Shown here: positions 34,802 through 44,279 of the stretch, one piece after another
Numbering within the stretch: the stretch's first letter is position 1
Layout of the letters: each line of letters starts with the position of its first letter
Source: Scybalousia_A sp964542225
GTDB taxonomy: Bacteria; Bacteroidota; Bacteroidia; Bacteroidales; P3
Assembly: GCA_964542225.1 (NCBI GenBank)
Contig: CAZITO010000001.1
Coordinates: 1-64,000 of the forward strand
Length of the DNA: 64,000 nucleotides
Direction: 5' to 3'
Program-made: the position numbers and the translations under genes
The notes under the pieces: model-generated
What the model saw: only the letters and a program-made list of their open reading frames with translations
What the model was told of the DNA's origin: nothing
Databases searched by the model: none

Positions 34802-37603
34802 ATGGAATACAATTTTAATGATATAGAAAAGAAGTGGCAAAAGTTTTGGAAAGAAAACAAAACCTTTAAGACAGAAATAGACGACAGCAAAGAAAAATAT
34901 TATGTGTTGGATATGTTTCCTTATCCGAGTGGAGCGGGCTTGCATGTAGGACACCCTTTGGGATATATTGCTTCGGATATTTTTGCTCGTTACAAGAGAT
35001 TAAAGGGATTTAATGTTTTGCACCCTATGGGCTTTGACGCATACGGCTTGCCTGCAGAACAATATGCCATACAGACGGGACAACATCCTGCCATTACAAC
35101 CGAAAAAAACATAGCACGCTACAAACAACAACTCAATCAAATAGGACTTTCTTACGATTGGGACAGAGAAGTAAGGACTTGCGAAAGCAACTACTATAAA
35201 TGGACACAATGGACTTTTACCCAATTGTTTAACTCTTACTATTCAAACAAAACTCAAAAAGCACAACCTATAAAAGAACTTATTGAACATTTTGAAAAAT
35301 ACGGCAGTCAAAATATAGATGTTGCACAAAGTAAAGCACTTGATTTTACACCGGAGCAATGGAATTCTTATTCAACAAAGGAAAAAAGCGATGTGTTAAT
35401 GAATTATCGTTTGGCTTATTTATCTGTTTCCATGGTGAATTGGTGTGCAAAACTTGGTACAGTCCTTGCCAATGATGAAGTGGTCAATGGTACGAGTGTA
35501 AGAGGTGGTTATCCTGTGGAAAGAAAACCCATGCAACAATGGTCATTAAGAATAACCGCATACGCAGAAAGGCTTTTGCAAGGTTTGGATACTCTTAATT
35601 GGAGTGATAGTATAAAAGAAATACAACGCAATTGGATAGGCAAAAGTAGAGGCTGTGCTGTTTATTTTCCATTAAAAGACCATGAGGAAACTTTGGAAGT
35701 ATTTACAACAAGGGCAGATACTATTTTTGGCGTAAGTTTTATGGTACTTTCGCCGGAGCATCCTTTGGTTCATAAAATAACCACCAAAAATTATCAAATA
35801 GAGGTAAAACACTATATAGAGCAAACCAAATCACGCTCTGACAGAGAAAGAGAATCGGATGTCAAACAAGTAAGCGGTATTTTCACCGGAGCATACGCCA
35901 TCAACCCGATAAGCAAACAACAAATACCTATTTACGTTTCCGATTATGTTTTGATGGGGTATGGTACAGGAGCCATAATGGCAGTGCCTGCACATGACAG
36001 CAGAGATTTTGCTTTTGCAAAGAAATTTATGCTTCCTATAATAGAGGTGGTTTTGCCTAAGGGTATGCAAGAAAGCAATACATATACTTGGAAAGAAAGC
36101 CGAGATGCAAAAGAGGGAAAAATGATTCACAGCGGTTTTTTGAACGGTTTGGAGGTTAAAGACGCTATAAATAAAGCAATTTCCTATATAGAAAAACACA
36201 AACTTGGCTATGCCACAACCAACTATCGTTTGAGAGATGCCATTTTTTCACGTCAAAGATATTGGGGAGAGCCTTTCCCTGTTTATTATAAAGATGGAGT
36301 GCCTGAGGTTTTGGATGTTGATGACCTGCCTTTGTTATTGCCCGAAGTGTCTTCTTATTTGCCTACAGAAAACGGTGAGCCTCCTTTGGCAAGAGCGGAA
36401 AATTGGCACACCGCAGAGGGCTACCCATACGAAACCAATACTATGCCGGGGTTTGCCGGCTCCAACGCTTACTCGTTAAGGTATATGGACCCACACAATG
36501 ATAATGAATTATGCTCTCATAAGGCAAACAATTATTGGCAAAACGTAGACCTATACGTGGGAGGTTCTGAGCATGCAACAGGACATTTGCTTTATTCAAG
36601 ATTTATTACAAAGTTTTTGTTTGATATAGAGGTATGTTGCAAAGACGAGCCTTATCAACGCTTGATAAATCAAGGTATGATACAGGGCAAAAGTTGTTTT
36701 GTTTATAGAATAAAACAAAATTCTGACAGCAACAAAGAAAAATATGTTTCTTACAATTTGAGAAACGATTACACAACCGATGCCATTCATATTGATATTT
36801 CTTTGGTAGATGCAAACAATGTCGTAGATATAGAGGCTTTGAGACAATGGAGAGAGGAGTTCAAAGATGCTGAGTTTATTTTTGAAGATGGCAAATATAT
36901 ATGTGGAAATGAGGTTGAAAAGATGTCCAAAAGTCTTTACAACGTTATAAATCCTGATTATCTCGTGGAAAAGTACGGTGCAGATACTTTGCGTTTGTAT
37001 GAGATGTTTTTGGGACCAATAGAGCAGTCTAAACCTTGGGATGTTCAAGGTATAGAGGGCGTGAGTCGCTTTTTGAAAAAATTTTGGCGCTTGTATGTGG
37101 GAGACAACGGTCTTTGTCTTACAGAGGATGAGCCGACAAAAGAAGAGTTAAAAGTGCTTCATCGCGGTATAAAGAAAATAGAGGATGATATTGAAAGATT
37201 TTCCTTGAATACTTGTGTAAGTAATTTTATGATAATGTGTAATGAATTAACAGATAAAAAATGTCATAAAAAAGCCATACTCAAACCTTTATGTATTTTG
37301 ATTGCTCCTTTTGCTCCTCATATAGCAGAAGAACTTTGGTCTTTGATGGGAGAAAGACAAACTATTACATACGCTTGTTTCCCTTCATACGAAGAAGAAT
37401 ATTTAAAAGACTCCGATTACAGATACCCTATTTCCATAAACGGAAAAACGCGTGCCTTTATAGAATTTCCTTTGGATAAAGATGCTGAGGAAATTAAACA
37501 AGAGGTATTGCAAAACGAACAATTGAAAAATCACCTTGAAGGAAAAGAAATAGTAAAAATAATTTTTGTCAAAGGAAAGATAGTAAACATCGTTGTTAAG
37601 TAA
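34802..37603 (+). CDS. leuS: Leucyl-tRNA synthetase
   Basis: The 933-residue product starts at 34802 (MEYNFNDIEKKWQKFW); a GTG four codons upstream is unnecessary. The class-I signatures are HVGH (residues 48-51, in YPSGAGLHVGHPLGY) and KMSKS (707-711). The editing domain lies between, with SLRITAYAERLL and GTGAIMAVPAHDSRD. The order of modules and length fit bacterial LeuRS. It charges tRNA-Leu in the cytoplasm. It is a single-gene unit with its own promoter and terminator. Confidence 0.97.
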   Translation: MEYNFNDIEKKWQKFWKENKTFKTEIDDSKEKYYVLDMFPYPSGAGLHVGHPLGYIASDIFARYKRLKGFNVLHPMGFDAYGLPAEQYAIQTGQHPAITTEKNIARYKQQLNQIGLSYDWDREVRTCESNYYKWTQWTFTQLFNSYYSNKTQKAQPIKELIEHFEKYGSQNIDVAQSKALDFTPEQWNSYSTKEKSDVLMNYRLAYLSVSMVNWCAKLGTVLANDEVVNGTSVRGGYPVERKPMQQWSLRITAYAERLLQGLDTLNWSDSIKEIQRNWIGKSRGCAVYFPLKDHEETLEVFTTRADTIFGVSFMVLSPEHPLVHKITTKNYQIEVKHYIEQTKSRSDRERESDVKQVSGIFTGAYAINPISKQQIPIYVSDYVLMGYGTGAIMAVPAHDSRDFAFAKKFMLPIIEVVLPKGMQESNTYTWKESRDAKEGKMIHSGFLNGLEVKDAINKAISYIEKHKLGYATTNYRLRDAIFSRQRYWGEPFPVYYKDGVPEVLDVDDLPLLLPEVSSYLPTENGEPPLARAENWHTAEGYPYETNTMPGFAGSNAYSLRYMDPHNDNELCSHKANNYWQNVDLYVGGSEHATGHLLYSRFITKFLFDIEVCCKDEPYQRLINQGMIQGKSCFVYRIKQNSDSNKEKYVSYNLRNDYTTDAIHIDISLVDANNVVDIEALRQWREEFKDAEFIFEDGKYICGNEVEKMSKSLYNVINPDYLVEKYGADTLRLYEMFLGPIEQSKPWDVQGIEGVSRFLKKFWRLYVGDNGLCLTEDEPTKEELKVLHRGIKKIEDDIERFSLNTCVSNFMIMCNELTDKKCHKKAILKPLCILIAPFAPHIAEELWSLMGERQTITYACFPSYEEEYLKDSDYRYPISINGKTRAFIEFPLDKDAEEIKQEVLQNEQLKNHLEGKEIVKIIFVKGKIVNIVVK

Positions 37604-37621
37604 GATTTCTTTTGATTTAAC

Positions 37622-37664
37622 AAAAAAAGAGCGAGTTTGTTTTACAATTACTCGCTCTTTTTGT
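37622..37664 (+). terminator. Terminator after leuS
   Basis: Stem AAAAAGAGCGAGT/CTCGCTCTTTTT with the T-run built into the arm. Confidence 0.85.
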
Positions 37665-37719
37665 TTGAAAAATTTTTTGACTAATCAGAAAAAAATATTC
37701 TTATCAAAAAAAATGGTAT

Positions 37720-37727
37720 TATTTTTG
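37720..37727 (+). promoter_or_regulatory. -7 box of atpD-atpC
   Basis: TATTTTTG fits TAnnTTTG, 43 bp before the atpD ATG. No clear -33 box. Confidence 0.4.
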
Positions 37728-37770
37728 CAAGACAATTCTTTAATTAAGAAATGACAAAAACTGTTATATA

Positions 37771-39282
37771 ATGGAAGTAATAAGCAGAGGAAAAATTTCT
37801 CAAATAATAGGTGCGGTGATAGATGTGAGGTTTGACGAGGGAGTGGAATTGCCTGAAATATACGATGCTTTGAGAGTAAAAAAAGAGGACGGCACTTATC
37901 TTATTTTGGAAGTAGAGCAAGACCTTGGAGAAAATACCGTAAGATGTATTTCTATGGACTCTACCGACGGTTTGCAACGCGGTTTGGAGGTTGAAAATTT
38001 GGGCGAGCCTATTACTATGCCTGTTGGGGAGGATATTAACGGCAGGTTGTTTAATGTTATAGGTCAGACCATAGACGGTTTGCCGTCTGTCAAAACAAAT
38101 AAATCTTATCCCATACATAGAGATGCTCCAAAATTTGAGGAATTATCTACCGATAGCGAGGTTTTATTTACCGGTATAAAAGCCATAGACCTTATAGAAC
38201 CATATTCCAAAGGAGGAAAAATTGGTTTGTTTGGAGGTGCCGGCGTCGGCAAAACCGTGCTTATTATGGAAATGATACACAACATAGCCTTAAACTATTC
38301 CGGTCAATCTGTTTTTACAGGTGTGGGTGAAAGAACAAGAGAAGGCAACGACTTGCTTAGGGATATGTTGGACAGTGGTGTTATCAACTATGGGGAAGAG
38401 TTTCGTAAGACTATGGAGCAAGGCGGTTGGGACTTGTCAAAGGTGGATATGCAAACTTTAAAAGATAGCAAATGCACACTTGTTTTTGGTCAAATGAACG
38501 AACCACCGGGAGCAAGAGCAAGAGTGGCTTTATCGGGCTTGACTTTGGCTGAATATTATAGAGACGGAGAGGGTGAAGCAACAGGCAAAGATATTCTTTT
38601 GTTTATAGATAATATATTTAGATTTACACAGGCCGGTAGTGAGGTTTCGGCTCTTTTGGGACGTATGCCTTCGGCTGTGGGATATCAACCTACTTTGGCT
38701 TCTGAAATGGGTGCCATGCAAGAAAGAATTACCTCCACAAAAAGAGGAAGTATCACCTCTGTACAAGCCGTTTATGTGCCGGCCGATGATATAACAGACC
38801 CTGCTCCTGCTACCACATTTACCCACCTTGATGCTCAGACAGTACTTTCACGTAAGATAGCCTCTTTAGGAATTTATCCTGCGGTAGACCCTTTGGAGTC
38901 GTCTTCTCGTATTTTAAAAGAAGATATTTTGGGCAAAGAACACTACCAAACTGCTCAAAGAGTAAAACAAATTCTGCAACGTTACAATGAATTGCAAGAT
39001 ATTATTGCCATACTTGGTATAGAAGAATTGGGGGATGAGGATAAACTTGTTGTTTCTCGTGCAAGAAAAGTACAAAGGTTTTTGTCTCAACCTTTCTTTG
39101 TAGCAGAACAATTTAGCGGAGTACCGGGACAATTTGTAGATATAAAAGACACTATCAAAGGCTTCAAAATGATACTTGACGGAGAAGTAGACAACACGCC
39201 GGAGGCTGCCTTTAACATGGTAGGTACTATAGAAGAGGCTATTGCTAAGGGAGAAAAAATGTTGCAACAAGCCAATAAATAA
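37771..39282 (+). CDS. atpD: F1Fo ATP synthase subunit beta
   Basis: The 503-residue protein carries the P-loop GGAGVGKT (155-162), the catalytic GERTREGNDL, the DELSEED-like region near EELGDEDKL and ALSGLTLAEYYRDG. It is the catalytic subunit of the membrane-bound ATP synthase. atpC follows after 21 bp; the remaining atp genes are not here, a split arrangement frequent in Bacteroidota. Confidence 0.98.
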   Translation: MEVISRGKISQIIGAVIDVRFDEGVELPEIYDALRVKKEDGTYLILEVEQDLGENTVRCISMDSTDGLQRGLEVENLGEPITMPVGEDINGRLFNVIGQTIDGLPSVKTNKSYPIHRDAPKFEELSTDSEVLFTGIKAIDLIEPYSKGGKIGLFGGAGVGKTVLIMEMIHNIALNYSGQSVFTGVGERTREGNDLLRDMLDSGVINYGEEFRKTMEQGGWDLSKVDMQTLKDSKCTLVFGQMNEPPGARARVALSGLTLAEYYRDGEGEATGKDILLFIDNIFRFTQAGSEVSALLGRMPSAVGYQPTLASEMGAMQERITSTKRGSITSVQAVYVPADDITDPAPATTFTHLDAQTVLSRKIASLGIYPAVDPLESSSRILKEDILGKEHYQTAQRVKQILQRYNELQDIIAILGIEELGDEDKLVVSRARKVQRFLSQPFFVAEQFSGVPGQFVDIKDTIKGFKMILDGEVDNTPEAAFNMVGTIEEAIAKGEKMLQQANK

Positions 39283-39303
39283 ACTCTTAAACCACAACAT
39301 AAT

Positions 39304-39540
39304 ATGAAAATAAAGATATTATCACCGGAAAAATTGCTTTATGAGGGTGAGATAAAAAGTGTGAAACTTCAAGGTTTGGGAGGTAAATTTGAAATACTTG
39401 AACATCACGCTCCGATAGTATCTGCTTTGGTCAAGAGTGAAATAATTTTAACAGATAAAGCAGATAAGCAATTTTCCTTTGCTATACAAGGAGGTATGGT
39501 GGAAATGGCTGATAATAAGATAAGTATTTTGACACAATAG
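39304..39540 (+). CDS. atpC: F1Fo ATP synthase subunit epsilon (N-terminal domain only)
   Basis: The 78-residue protein has the epsilon beta-sandwich (KIKILSPEKLLYEGEIKSV, HAPIVSALVKSEI, AIQGGMVEMADNKISIL). It lacks the two C-terminal helices that inhibit ATP hydrolysis in E. coli epsilon, as is usual in Bacteroidota. It ends in a terminator, closing the atpD-atpC unit. Confidence 0.92.
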   Translation: MKIKILSPEKLLYEGEIKSVKLQGLGGKFEILEHHAPIVSALVKSEIILTDKADKQFSFAIQGGMVEMADNKISILTQ

Positions 39541-39566
39541 AAGTTTTTACAAATAAAAATTATAGA

Positions 39567-39605
39567 ACATTAGGAAGAAAAGTTTTATTCCTAATGTTTT
39601 TTTTG
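39567..39605 (+). terminator. Terminator after atpC
   Basis: A 10-bp stem ACATTAGGAA/TTCCTAATGT is followed by eight Ts. Confidence 0.88.
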
Positions 39606-39690
39606 TATGTCAAAAAATATGTACAACATAATAATCAAAACAAAATTTCGTTTTACTTCTAATTATAAACTAATTAAAAAACGCTACAAG

Positions 39691-40557
39691 ATGAAAAAGA
39701 TTTTTTTAGCCTTAGGGTTGGTTGCAACGTTGTTTTTTTCCTGTGGGAAAAAGGATGCACAAGAAAAAATGGTTAATCAAAAGGCCGTACAAGACTCTAT
39801 ACAACAGGCCTTGGACGCTAAAAATCAAGAATTGGAAGAATTGTTTGCTCAACTTAATGAGATAGAGCAGGACCTTAATGTTGTTACTTCCAAATACTCC
39901 AATGTGGAGTCCATTCGCAACGCCTCCACAGAATTAAATAAAAACAATCGTTCTAAAATACGCACTCAAATACAAGACATCAACGAAATTCTTAATCAAC
40001 AAAAACAAAGAATCAACACTTTGACCGCTGAATTAAAAAAATCACGTTCCAACAACAAAGAGTTGACCGCTTTCATAGAAAAATTACAACAAAGAATAAC
40101 CGAGCAAGAAGAGGAAATACAATTGCTTACAACCGAATTGCAAAAGAAAAACATAATAATTTCTTCTTTAAACAAGAATTTGGACGAACTATCTCAGCAA
40201 AACAAAGAGAAGGATGACCACATACTTAAAGTTGAAGATGAGAAAAATGTTGTTTACTACATAGTCGGTTCAAAGAAAGAACTTGTACAGCAAGGTATCA
40301 TTAATTCCAAAGGAGGTTTTCTTGGTATAGGCAAAAAGACTTCTGTTTCTTCTGATTCGGAATTGAGTAAATACACCAAAGAAGACCAAAGAAGATTAAA
40401 GACCATCTCGCTTAAAGGCAAAAAAGTACAAATACTTACTGCTCACCCTTCTTCTTCTTACTCTTTGGATAAAGAAGATAAGCCTACCCAATTAATTATA
40501 ACCAATGCAAGTTTATTCTGGTCAAAGAGTAAATTCCTTGTTATAATGGAGAAATAA
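39691..40557 (+). CDS. Coiled-coil lipoprotein, uncharacterised
   Basis: The 288-residue product starts at the ATG at 39691 (MKKIFLALGLVATLFFSC), a lipoprotein signal with the acylated Cys at about residue 18; a frame 28 codons longer would bury it. Residues about 25-180 are a long Gln/Glu/Lys-rich coiled coil (ALDAKNQELEELFAQLNEI, QRITEQEEEIQLLTTELQ). The rest is a small globular domain (VYYIVGSKKELVQQGIINSK, LTAHPSSSYSLD). It is probably anchored in the outer membrane facing the periplasm. The family resembles conserved Bacteroidales lipoproteins without known function. Confidence 0.8.
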   Translation: MKKIFLALGLVATLFFSCGKKDAQEKMVNQKAVQDSIQQALDAKNQELEELFAQLNEIEQDLNVVTSKYSNVESIRNASTELNKNNRSKIRTQIQDINEILNQQKQRINTLTAELKKSRSNNKELTAFIEKLQQRITEQEEEIQLLTTELQKKNIIISSLNKNLDELSQQNKEKDDHILKVEDEKNVVYYIVGSKKELVQQGIINSKGGFLGIGKKTSVSSDSELSKYTKEDQRRLKTISLKGKKVQILTAHPSSSYSLDKEDKPTQLIITNASLFWSKSKFLVIMEK

Positions 40558-40582
40558 AAAAATCATATAAAACTTTTAATTG

Positions 40583-40611
40583 GGATATATCCTTGGGGTA
40601 TATCCTTTTTT
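40583..40611 (+). terminator. Terminator after the coiled-coil lipoprotein gene
   Basis: A 7-bp stem GGATATA/TATATCC is followed by eight Ts. Confidence 0.75.
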
Positions 40612-40638
40612 TTATTTCCCTTATAGTAAAAAAAGTAT

Positions 40639-40646
40639 TATCTTTG
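40639..40646 (+). promoter_or_regulatory. -7 box of the DUF3109 gene
   Basis: TATCTTTG fits TAnnTTTG. An AAAGGAG ribosome-binding site lies between it and the ATG at 40672. Confidence 0.5.
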
Positions 40647-40671
40647 CAACCATATAAAGGAGTAGAAAAAG

Positions 40672-41241
40672 ATGTTAGTTGTAGGCAATAGTTTGTTAAG
40701 CGAAGATATAAGAGATATTAAATTTTCGTGCGATTTGTCCAAATGTAAAGGGCAATGTTGTGTAGAGGAAGGTGGCTTTGGTGCTCCCATAACAAAACAA
40801 GAGAAAAGAGAAATAAAAAAACTTCTGCCAAAAGTGTTGCCTTTACTTCCAACAGAGAGCCAAACAATAATAAAAAAAGAAGGCTTCACAGAGCAGGACG
40901 AACAAGGCGACCTTTGTACAAAAACAATAAACAAAAAGGATTGTGTATTTTCTTTTAAAGATGAAAAAACAGGTTGTTTTTTCTGTGCCTTTCAAAAACT
41001 TTATATTGAAAACAAATCTTCCTTTATCAAGCCTATTTCTTGCTATCTATATCCTCTGAGAGTAAAGGACTATGGAGAATTTAATACGGTCAATTTTGAT
41101 TTTTGGAAAATATGCTCCTGTGCCATGCAACATAAAAATGCTACTCCGTTATACATTTATTGCAAAGAACCACTCATTTTACGTTTTGGTGAAAAATGGT
41201 ATAAAGAGTTGGAAGAACAGATAAAAGAAAGTCAAAAGTAA
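40672..41241 (+). CDS. DUF3109-family cysteine-rich protein
   Basis: The 189-residue protein has cysteine clusters FSCDLSKCKGQCC near residue 22, TGCFFCAFQKLY near 104, PISCYLYPLR near 122 and ICSCAMQH near 145. This is the pattern of DUF3109 (YkgJ-like), proposed to bind a metal or Fe-S cluster. Function is unknown; related CxxCxxCC proteins are often linked to metal handling. The gene has its own promoter and precedes the phosphofructokinase gene by 67 bp. Confidence 0.82.
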   Translation: MLVVGNSLLSEDIRDIKFSCDLSKCKGQCCVEEGGFGAPITKQEKREIKKLLPKVLPLLPTESQTIIKKEGFTEQDEQGDLCTKTINKKDCVFSFKDEKTGCFFCAFQKLYIENKSSFIKPISCYLYPLRVKDYGEFNTVNFDFWKICSCAMQHKNATPLYIYCKEPLILRFGEKWYKELEEQIKESQK

Positions 41242-41308
41242 TTACTATTTTGCAATAAAAACAAAATAAATTAGTTATAAATAATATAAAATTAAGACTA
41301 TAAATATT

Positions 41309-42550
41309 ATGAGAGAAGATAAACTTTTTAAAGGAAAAACTCTTGCCATTCTTTCTGGCGGAGGAGATACTCCTGCTATCAACAGCAGTATAGAGTCAAT
41401 AAGAAACCGTGCCACCATGCTTGGATTTAAGGTATATGGAATACTTAGAGGCTGGAAAGGTTTGTTGGGAGAGGGAGATGTTGTGGATTTGACTAAAAAG
41501 CCTTATAACCCTCTTTACGGCGGTACGGCTTTGCGTTCATCTCGTACCAATCCTTTTCCTTCAAAGAAAAACCCTGAAGACAGAGTTCCTCAGGTAATGC
41601 GTAATCTTAAAAGATATGGAATTGATGTTTTGGTTACCATAGGAGGAGACGATACCAACGGAGCAGCAAAACGTTTGTATGAACAAGAAGGTATTCCCGT
41701 TATAGGTTTTCCAAAAACAATAGATAACGACCTTAGGACTTTGACTTGGCATGAATTTAACGGACAAAAGGTGGATGCTGTTACTTGTCCCGGTTTCCCT
41801 TCTGCTGCTTTGGGTATAGCGGATTTTGCAGCAAGGCTTAAAACCACAGCAGAGTCTCATTCAAGAATAATGGTTATGGAGGTTATGGGCAGAGATGCCG
41901 GCTGGCTTACGGGAACGGCTACTTTTGGAGGCTCTACCATTGCCCTTATACCTGAGTTGGAAATGAACAAAGAACGCAAAGAGCATTTCTTTGATTTGGT
42001 TAATGAGGCTTACAAAAATTCTCCTGATAAGGCTTTGATAATACCTGTAAGCGAAGGAGTGCGTTGGTACAATGAAAAGACAAACACAACCGATGTTGTC
42101 TATGCTTCCACCGAGCAGGATGAATATGGGCATGCTCGTTTGGGTGGAGTCAGTGGAACAATAGCAAGTGAAATTTCTGCCAAATTAAAAATAGATGCAA
42201 GAGCACAAATAACAGGTTATTATCCAAGAAGCGGAATGTGTTCTGCTTACGACAGAAGAATGACTCAAGCACTTGCAGATAAGGCAGTTGATTTATTGAT
42301 AAGAGAAGATTTTGGCAAAATGCCTGTTTTGTCCAAAGTTTGTTACTTTGATGAGTTGGAGGAATATAATTGTTCTGCAATAGATATGGGTAAGATAGGC
42401 AATCGTCCTTTGCCTGAGGAGTATTTTGATGAGAAGACCTTCTGTTTTACACCTATGTACAAGGACTTTTTAGCACACATATTGGGAAACAATTACACAT
42501 ACCCGACCTTTCATACTAACTTTCCAAAAGTAGAAGCAAAAGAGTTATAA
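41309..42550 (+). CDS. 6-phosphofructokinase, PPi-dependent type by active-site residues
   Basis: The 413-residue protein is a phosphofructokinase (LSGGGDTPAINS, MEVMGRDAGW, QITGYYPRSG). Two diagnostic sites favour pyrophosphate as the phosphoryl donor: IGGDDT (residues 111-116), with Asp where ATP enzymes have Gly, and PKTIDND (135-141), with Lys where ATP enzymes have Gly (PGTIDND). It would carry out the reversible step fructose 6-phosphate plus PPi to fructose 1,6-bisphosphate. A pyrophosphatase pump is encoded 8 kb upstream. It ends in a strong terminator. Donor preference is inferred from family knowledge. Confidence 0.9.
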   Translation: MREDKLFKGKTLAILSGGGDTPAINSSIESIRNRATMLGFKVYGILRGWKGLLGEGDVVDLTKKPYNPLYGGTALRSSRTNPFPSKKNPEDRVPQVMRNLKRYGIDVLVTIGGDDTNGAAKRLYEQEGIPVIGFPKTIDNDLRTLTWHEFNGQKVDAVTCPGFPSAALGIADFAARLKTTAESHSRIMVMEVMGRDAGWLTGTATFGGSTIALIPELEMNKERKEHFFDLVNEAYKNSPDKALIIPVSEGVRWYNEKTNTTDVVYASTEQDEYGHARLGGVSGTIASEISAKLKIDARAQITGYYPRSGMCSAYDRRMTQALADKAVDLLIREDFGKMPVLSKVCYFDELEEYNCSAIDMGKIGNRPLPEEYFDEKTFCFTPMYKDFLAHILGNNYTYPTFHTNFPKVEAKEL

Positions 42551-42560
42551 TAATTTATTG

Positions 42561-42606
42561 AATTAAGGTCTTTAAAATGTTGTTGTAATTTTAAAGACCT
42601 TAATTA
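42561..42606 (+). terminator. Terminator after the phosphofructokinase gene
   Basis: A perfect 18-bp stem AATTAAGGTCTTTAAAAT/ATTTTAAAGACCTTAATT spans 42561-42606; a following T-run is short. Confidence 0.8.
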
Positions 42607-42626
42607 TTATAAAATTTCAAAAAACA

Positions 42627-43133
42627 ATGACACCTAAAGTAAGTATAATAATGGGGAGCACTTCCGATTATTCTGTTATGGAAAAGGCTGCCAAATTTTT
42701 GGATGAGCAAGAAATTCCTTTTGAAATAAACGCCTTGTCAGCACACCGTACTCCAAAAGAGGTCAGTCTTTTTGCCTCTGAGGCTGAGCAAAGAGGCATT
42801 AAAGTAATCATAGCGGCGGCAGGAATGGCGGCGGCTTTGCCCGGAGCCATAGCAGCAGAGACTACTTTGCCTGTTATAGGAGTACCTATAAAATCATCTT
42901 TTGAGGGCTTGGACTCTGTGCTTTCCATGTTACAAATGCCTCCTGCTGTTCCCGTCAGTGTGATGTCGGTCAATGGAGCCTTGAATGCCGCCATTATGGC
43001 TATGGAAATTTTGGCTTTGACGGACGAAACAATAAAAGAAAAAATACATTCTTACAAGCACTCCTTGAAAGAAAAGATTGTAAAGGCTAATGAAGAATTT
43101 GCCAAAATAGAGTTTAAATACAAAACCAATTAG
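42627..43133 (+). CDS. purE: N5-carboxyaminoimidazole ribonucleotide mutase
   Basis: The 168-residue protein is class I PurE: IMGSTSDYSVMEKA at the N-terminus, SAHRTPKEV, AAAGMAAALPG and GVPIKSSFEGLDSVLSML. It converts N5-CAIR to CAIR in purine synthesis. No purK is seen here. The kinase-deaminase gene follows 39 bp downstream on the same strand, so the two nucleotide genes may share a transcript. Confidence 0.97.
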   Translation: MTPKVSIIMGSTSDYSVMEKAAKFLDEQEIPFEINALSAHRTPKEVSLFASEAEQRGIKVIIAAAGMAAALPGAIAAETTLPVIGVPIKSSFEGLDSVLSMLQMPPAVPVSVMSVNGALNAAIMAMEILALTDETIKEKIHSYKHSLKEKIVKANEEFAKIEFKYKTN

Positions 43134-43172
43134 TCTTTAAGAATTTAAGCAAAACAATCCAATATTTAATTT

Positions 43173-44201
43173 ATGATAGTAATAGGAATAACCGGTACTT
43201 TGGGAGCGGGTAAAGGAACAATAGTTGATTTTTTGAAGGACAGAGGTTTTTTGCATTTTTCAGCAAGAGATTTTTTAAATAAAAGAATAAAAGAACTCGG
43301 CCTTGAAGCCAATAGGGATACAATGACCATGGTTGCCAATCAAGAAAGAGAGAAAGAGGGTGCTGATTTCATCGTCAAGGGGTTGCTTGCAATGGCAAAG
43401 AAGGAGGACAAAAATTGTATAATAGAAAGTATTCGCAATGTAAAGGAAATAAAGTATTTGAAAGAAAATTCTGAATTTATTTTGTTTTCTGTGGATGCTG
43501 ATATTAAAACTCGTTATGAACGTATATCCTTGCGTAAGAGCGAGACAGACAACGTAAGTTTTGAAACCTTTGTCCAAAATGAGCAACGAGAAATGACCTC
43601 CACAGATGAAAACAAACAAAATATAAAGGCTTGTATGCTTTTGGCTGATTTTTCTTTCAATAACGATGGTGATTTTTCCGCTCTAAAAAAACAGGTAGAG
43701 CAAGTTTTGGACAAGATACAATACAGAACGAGACCTTCTTGGGACGAATATTTTTTGGAAATAGTCAAAACAGTATCCAAACGTGCCACATGCAACAGAG
43801 GCAGAAGCGGTTGCGTGATTGTAAAGAACCGTCAAATATTGGTTACCGGTTATGTTGGTTCTCCTAATGGCTTGCCTCATTGCGATGAGGTTGGGCATCT
43901 TTTCCGCAAACAAATGGACGAAAACGGTAATATTTCAAATCATTGTGTTCGCACCGTACATGCCGAACAAAATGCTATTTGTCAAGCAGCAAAAAGAGGT
44001 ATTGCTCTTGAAGGAGCGACGCTTTACTGCACTATGACTCCGTGTCGTACCTGTGCTATGATGATTATCAATTGCGGAATAAAAAGAGTGGTATGCTTAA
44101 ATAAGTATCATAACGGTAGAGAAACCGAAGAAATGTTTCAACAAGCCAATATTGAATTGGATTTCTATTGCAACAAAATTTTGGAATACGATAAACAATA
44201 A
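43173..44201 (+). CDS. Fused P-loop nucleotide-kinase-like domain and dCMP deaminase (AvcD-like architecture)
   Basis: The 342-residue protein joins two domains. Residues 1-185 form a P-loop kinase-like fold with GTLGAGKGT (8-16), like dephospho-CoA or adenylate kinases. Residues 188-335 are a zinc-dependent deoxycytidylate deaminase with H263-A-E265 (zinc ligand and proton-shuttle Glu) and P290-C-x-x-C294 completing the site. The deaminase part matches dCMP deaminases of dUMP synthesis. The same two-domain order is found in AvcD/DcdV proteins of anti-phage AvcID systems, but homologues in Bacteroidota may be housekeeping. There is only a 39-bp gap upstream to purE, so an AvcI-type RNA gene just upstream does not fit. 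Which role applies is open. Confidence 0.88.
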   Translation: MIVIGITGTLGAGKGTIVDFLKDRGFLHFSARDFLNKRIKELGLEANRDTMTMVANQEREKEGADFIVKGLLAMAKKEDKNCIIESIRNVKEIKYLKENSEFILFSVDADIKTRYERISLRKSETDNVSFETFVQNEQREMTSTDENKQNIKACMLLADFSFNNDGDFSALKKQVEQVLDKIQYRTRPSWDEYFLEIVKTVSKRATCNRGRSGCVIVKNRQILVTGYVGSPNGLPHCDEVGHLFRKQMDENGNISNHCVRTVHAEQNAICQAAKRGIALEGATLYCTMTPCRTCAMMIINCGIKRVVCLNKYHNGRETEEMFQQANIELDFYCNKILEYDKQ

Positions 44202-44279
44202 ATTGCTTATCGGTTATTAGGAGTTGGTAAACATATAATAAAAAAGTAGAGGCTTCGCCCAATAGGACACCTATGGGCG

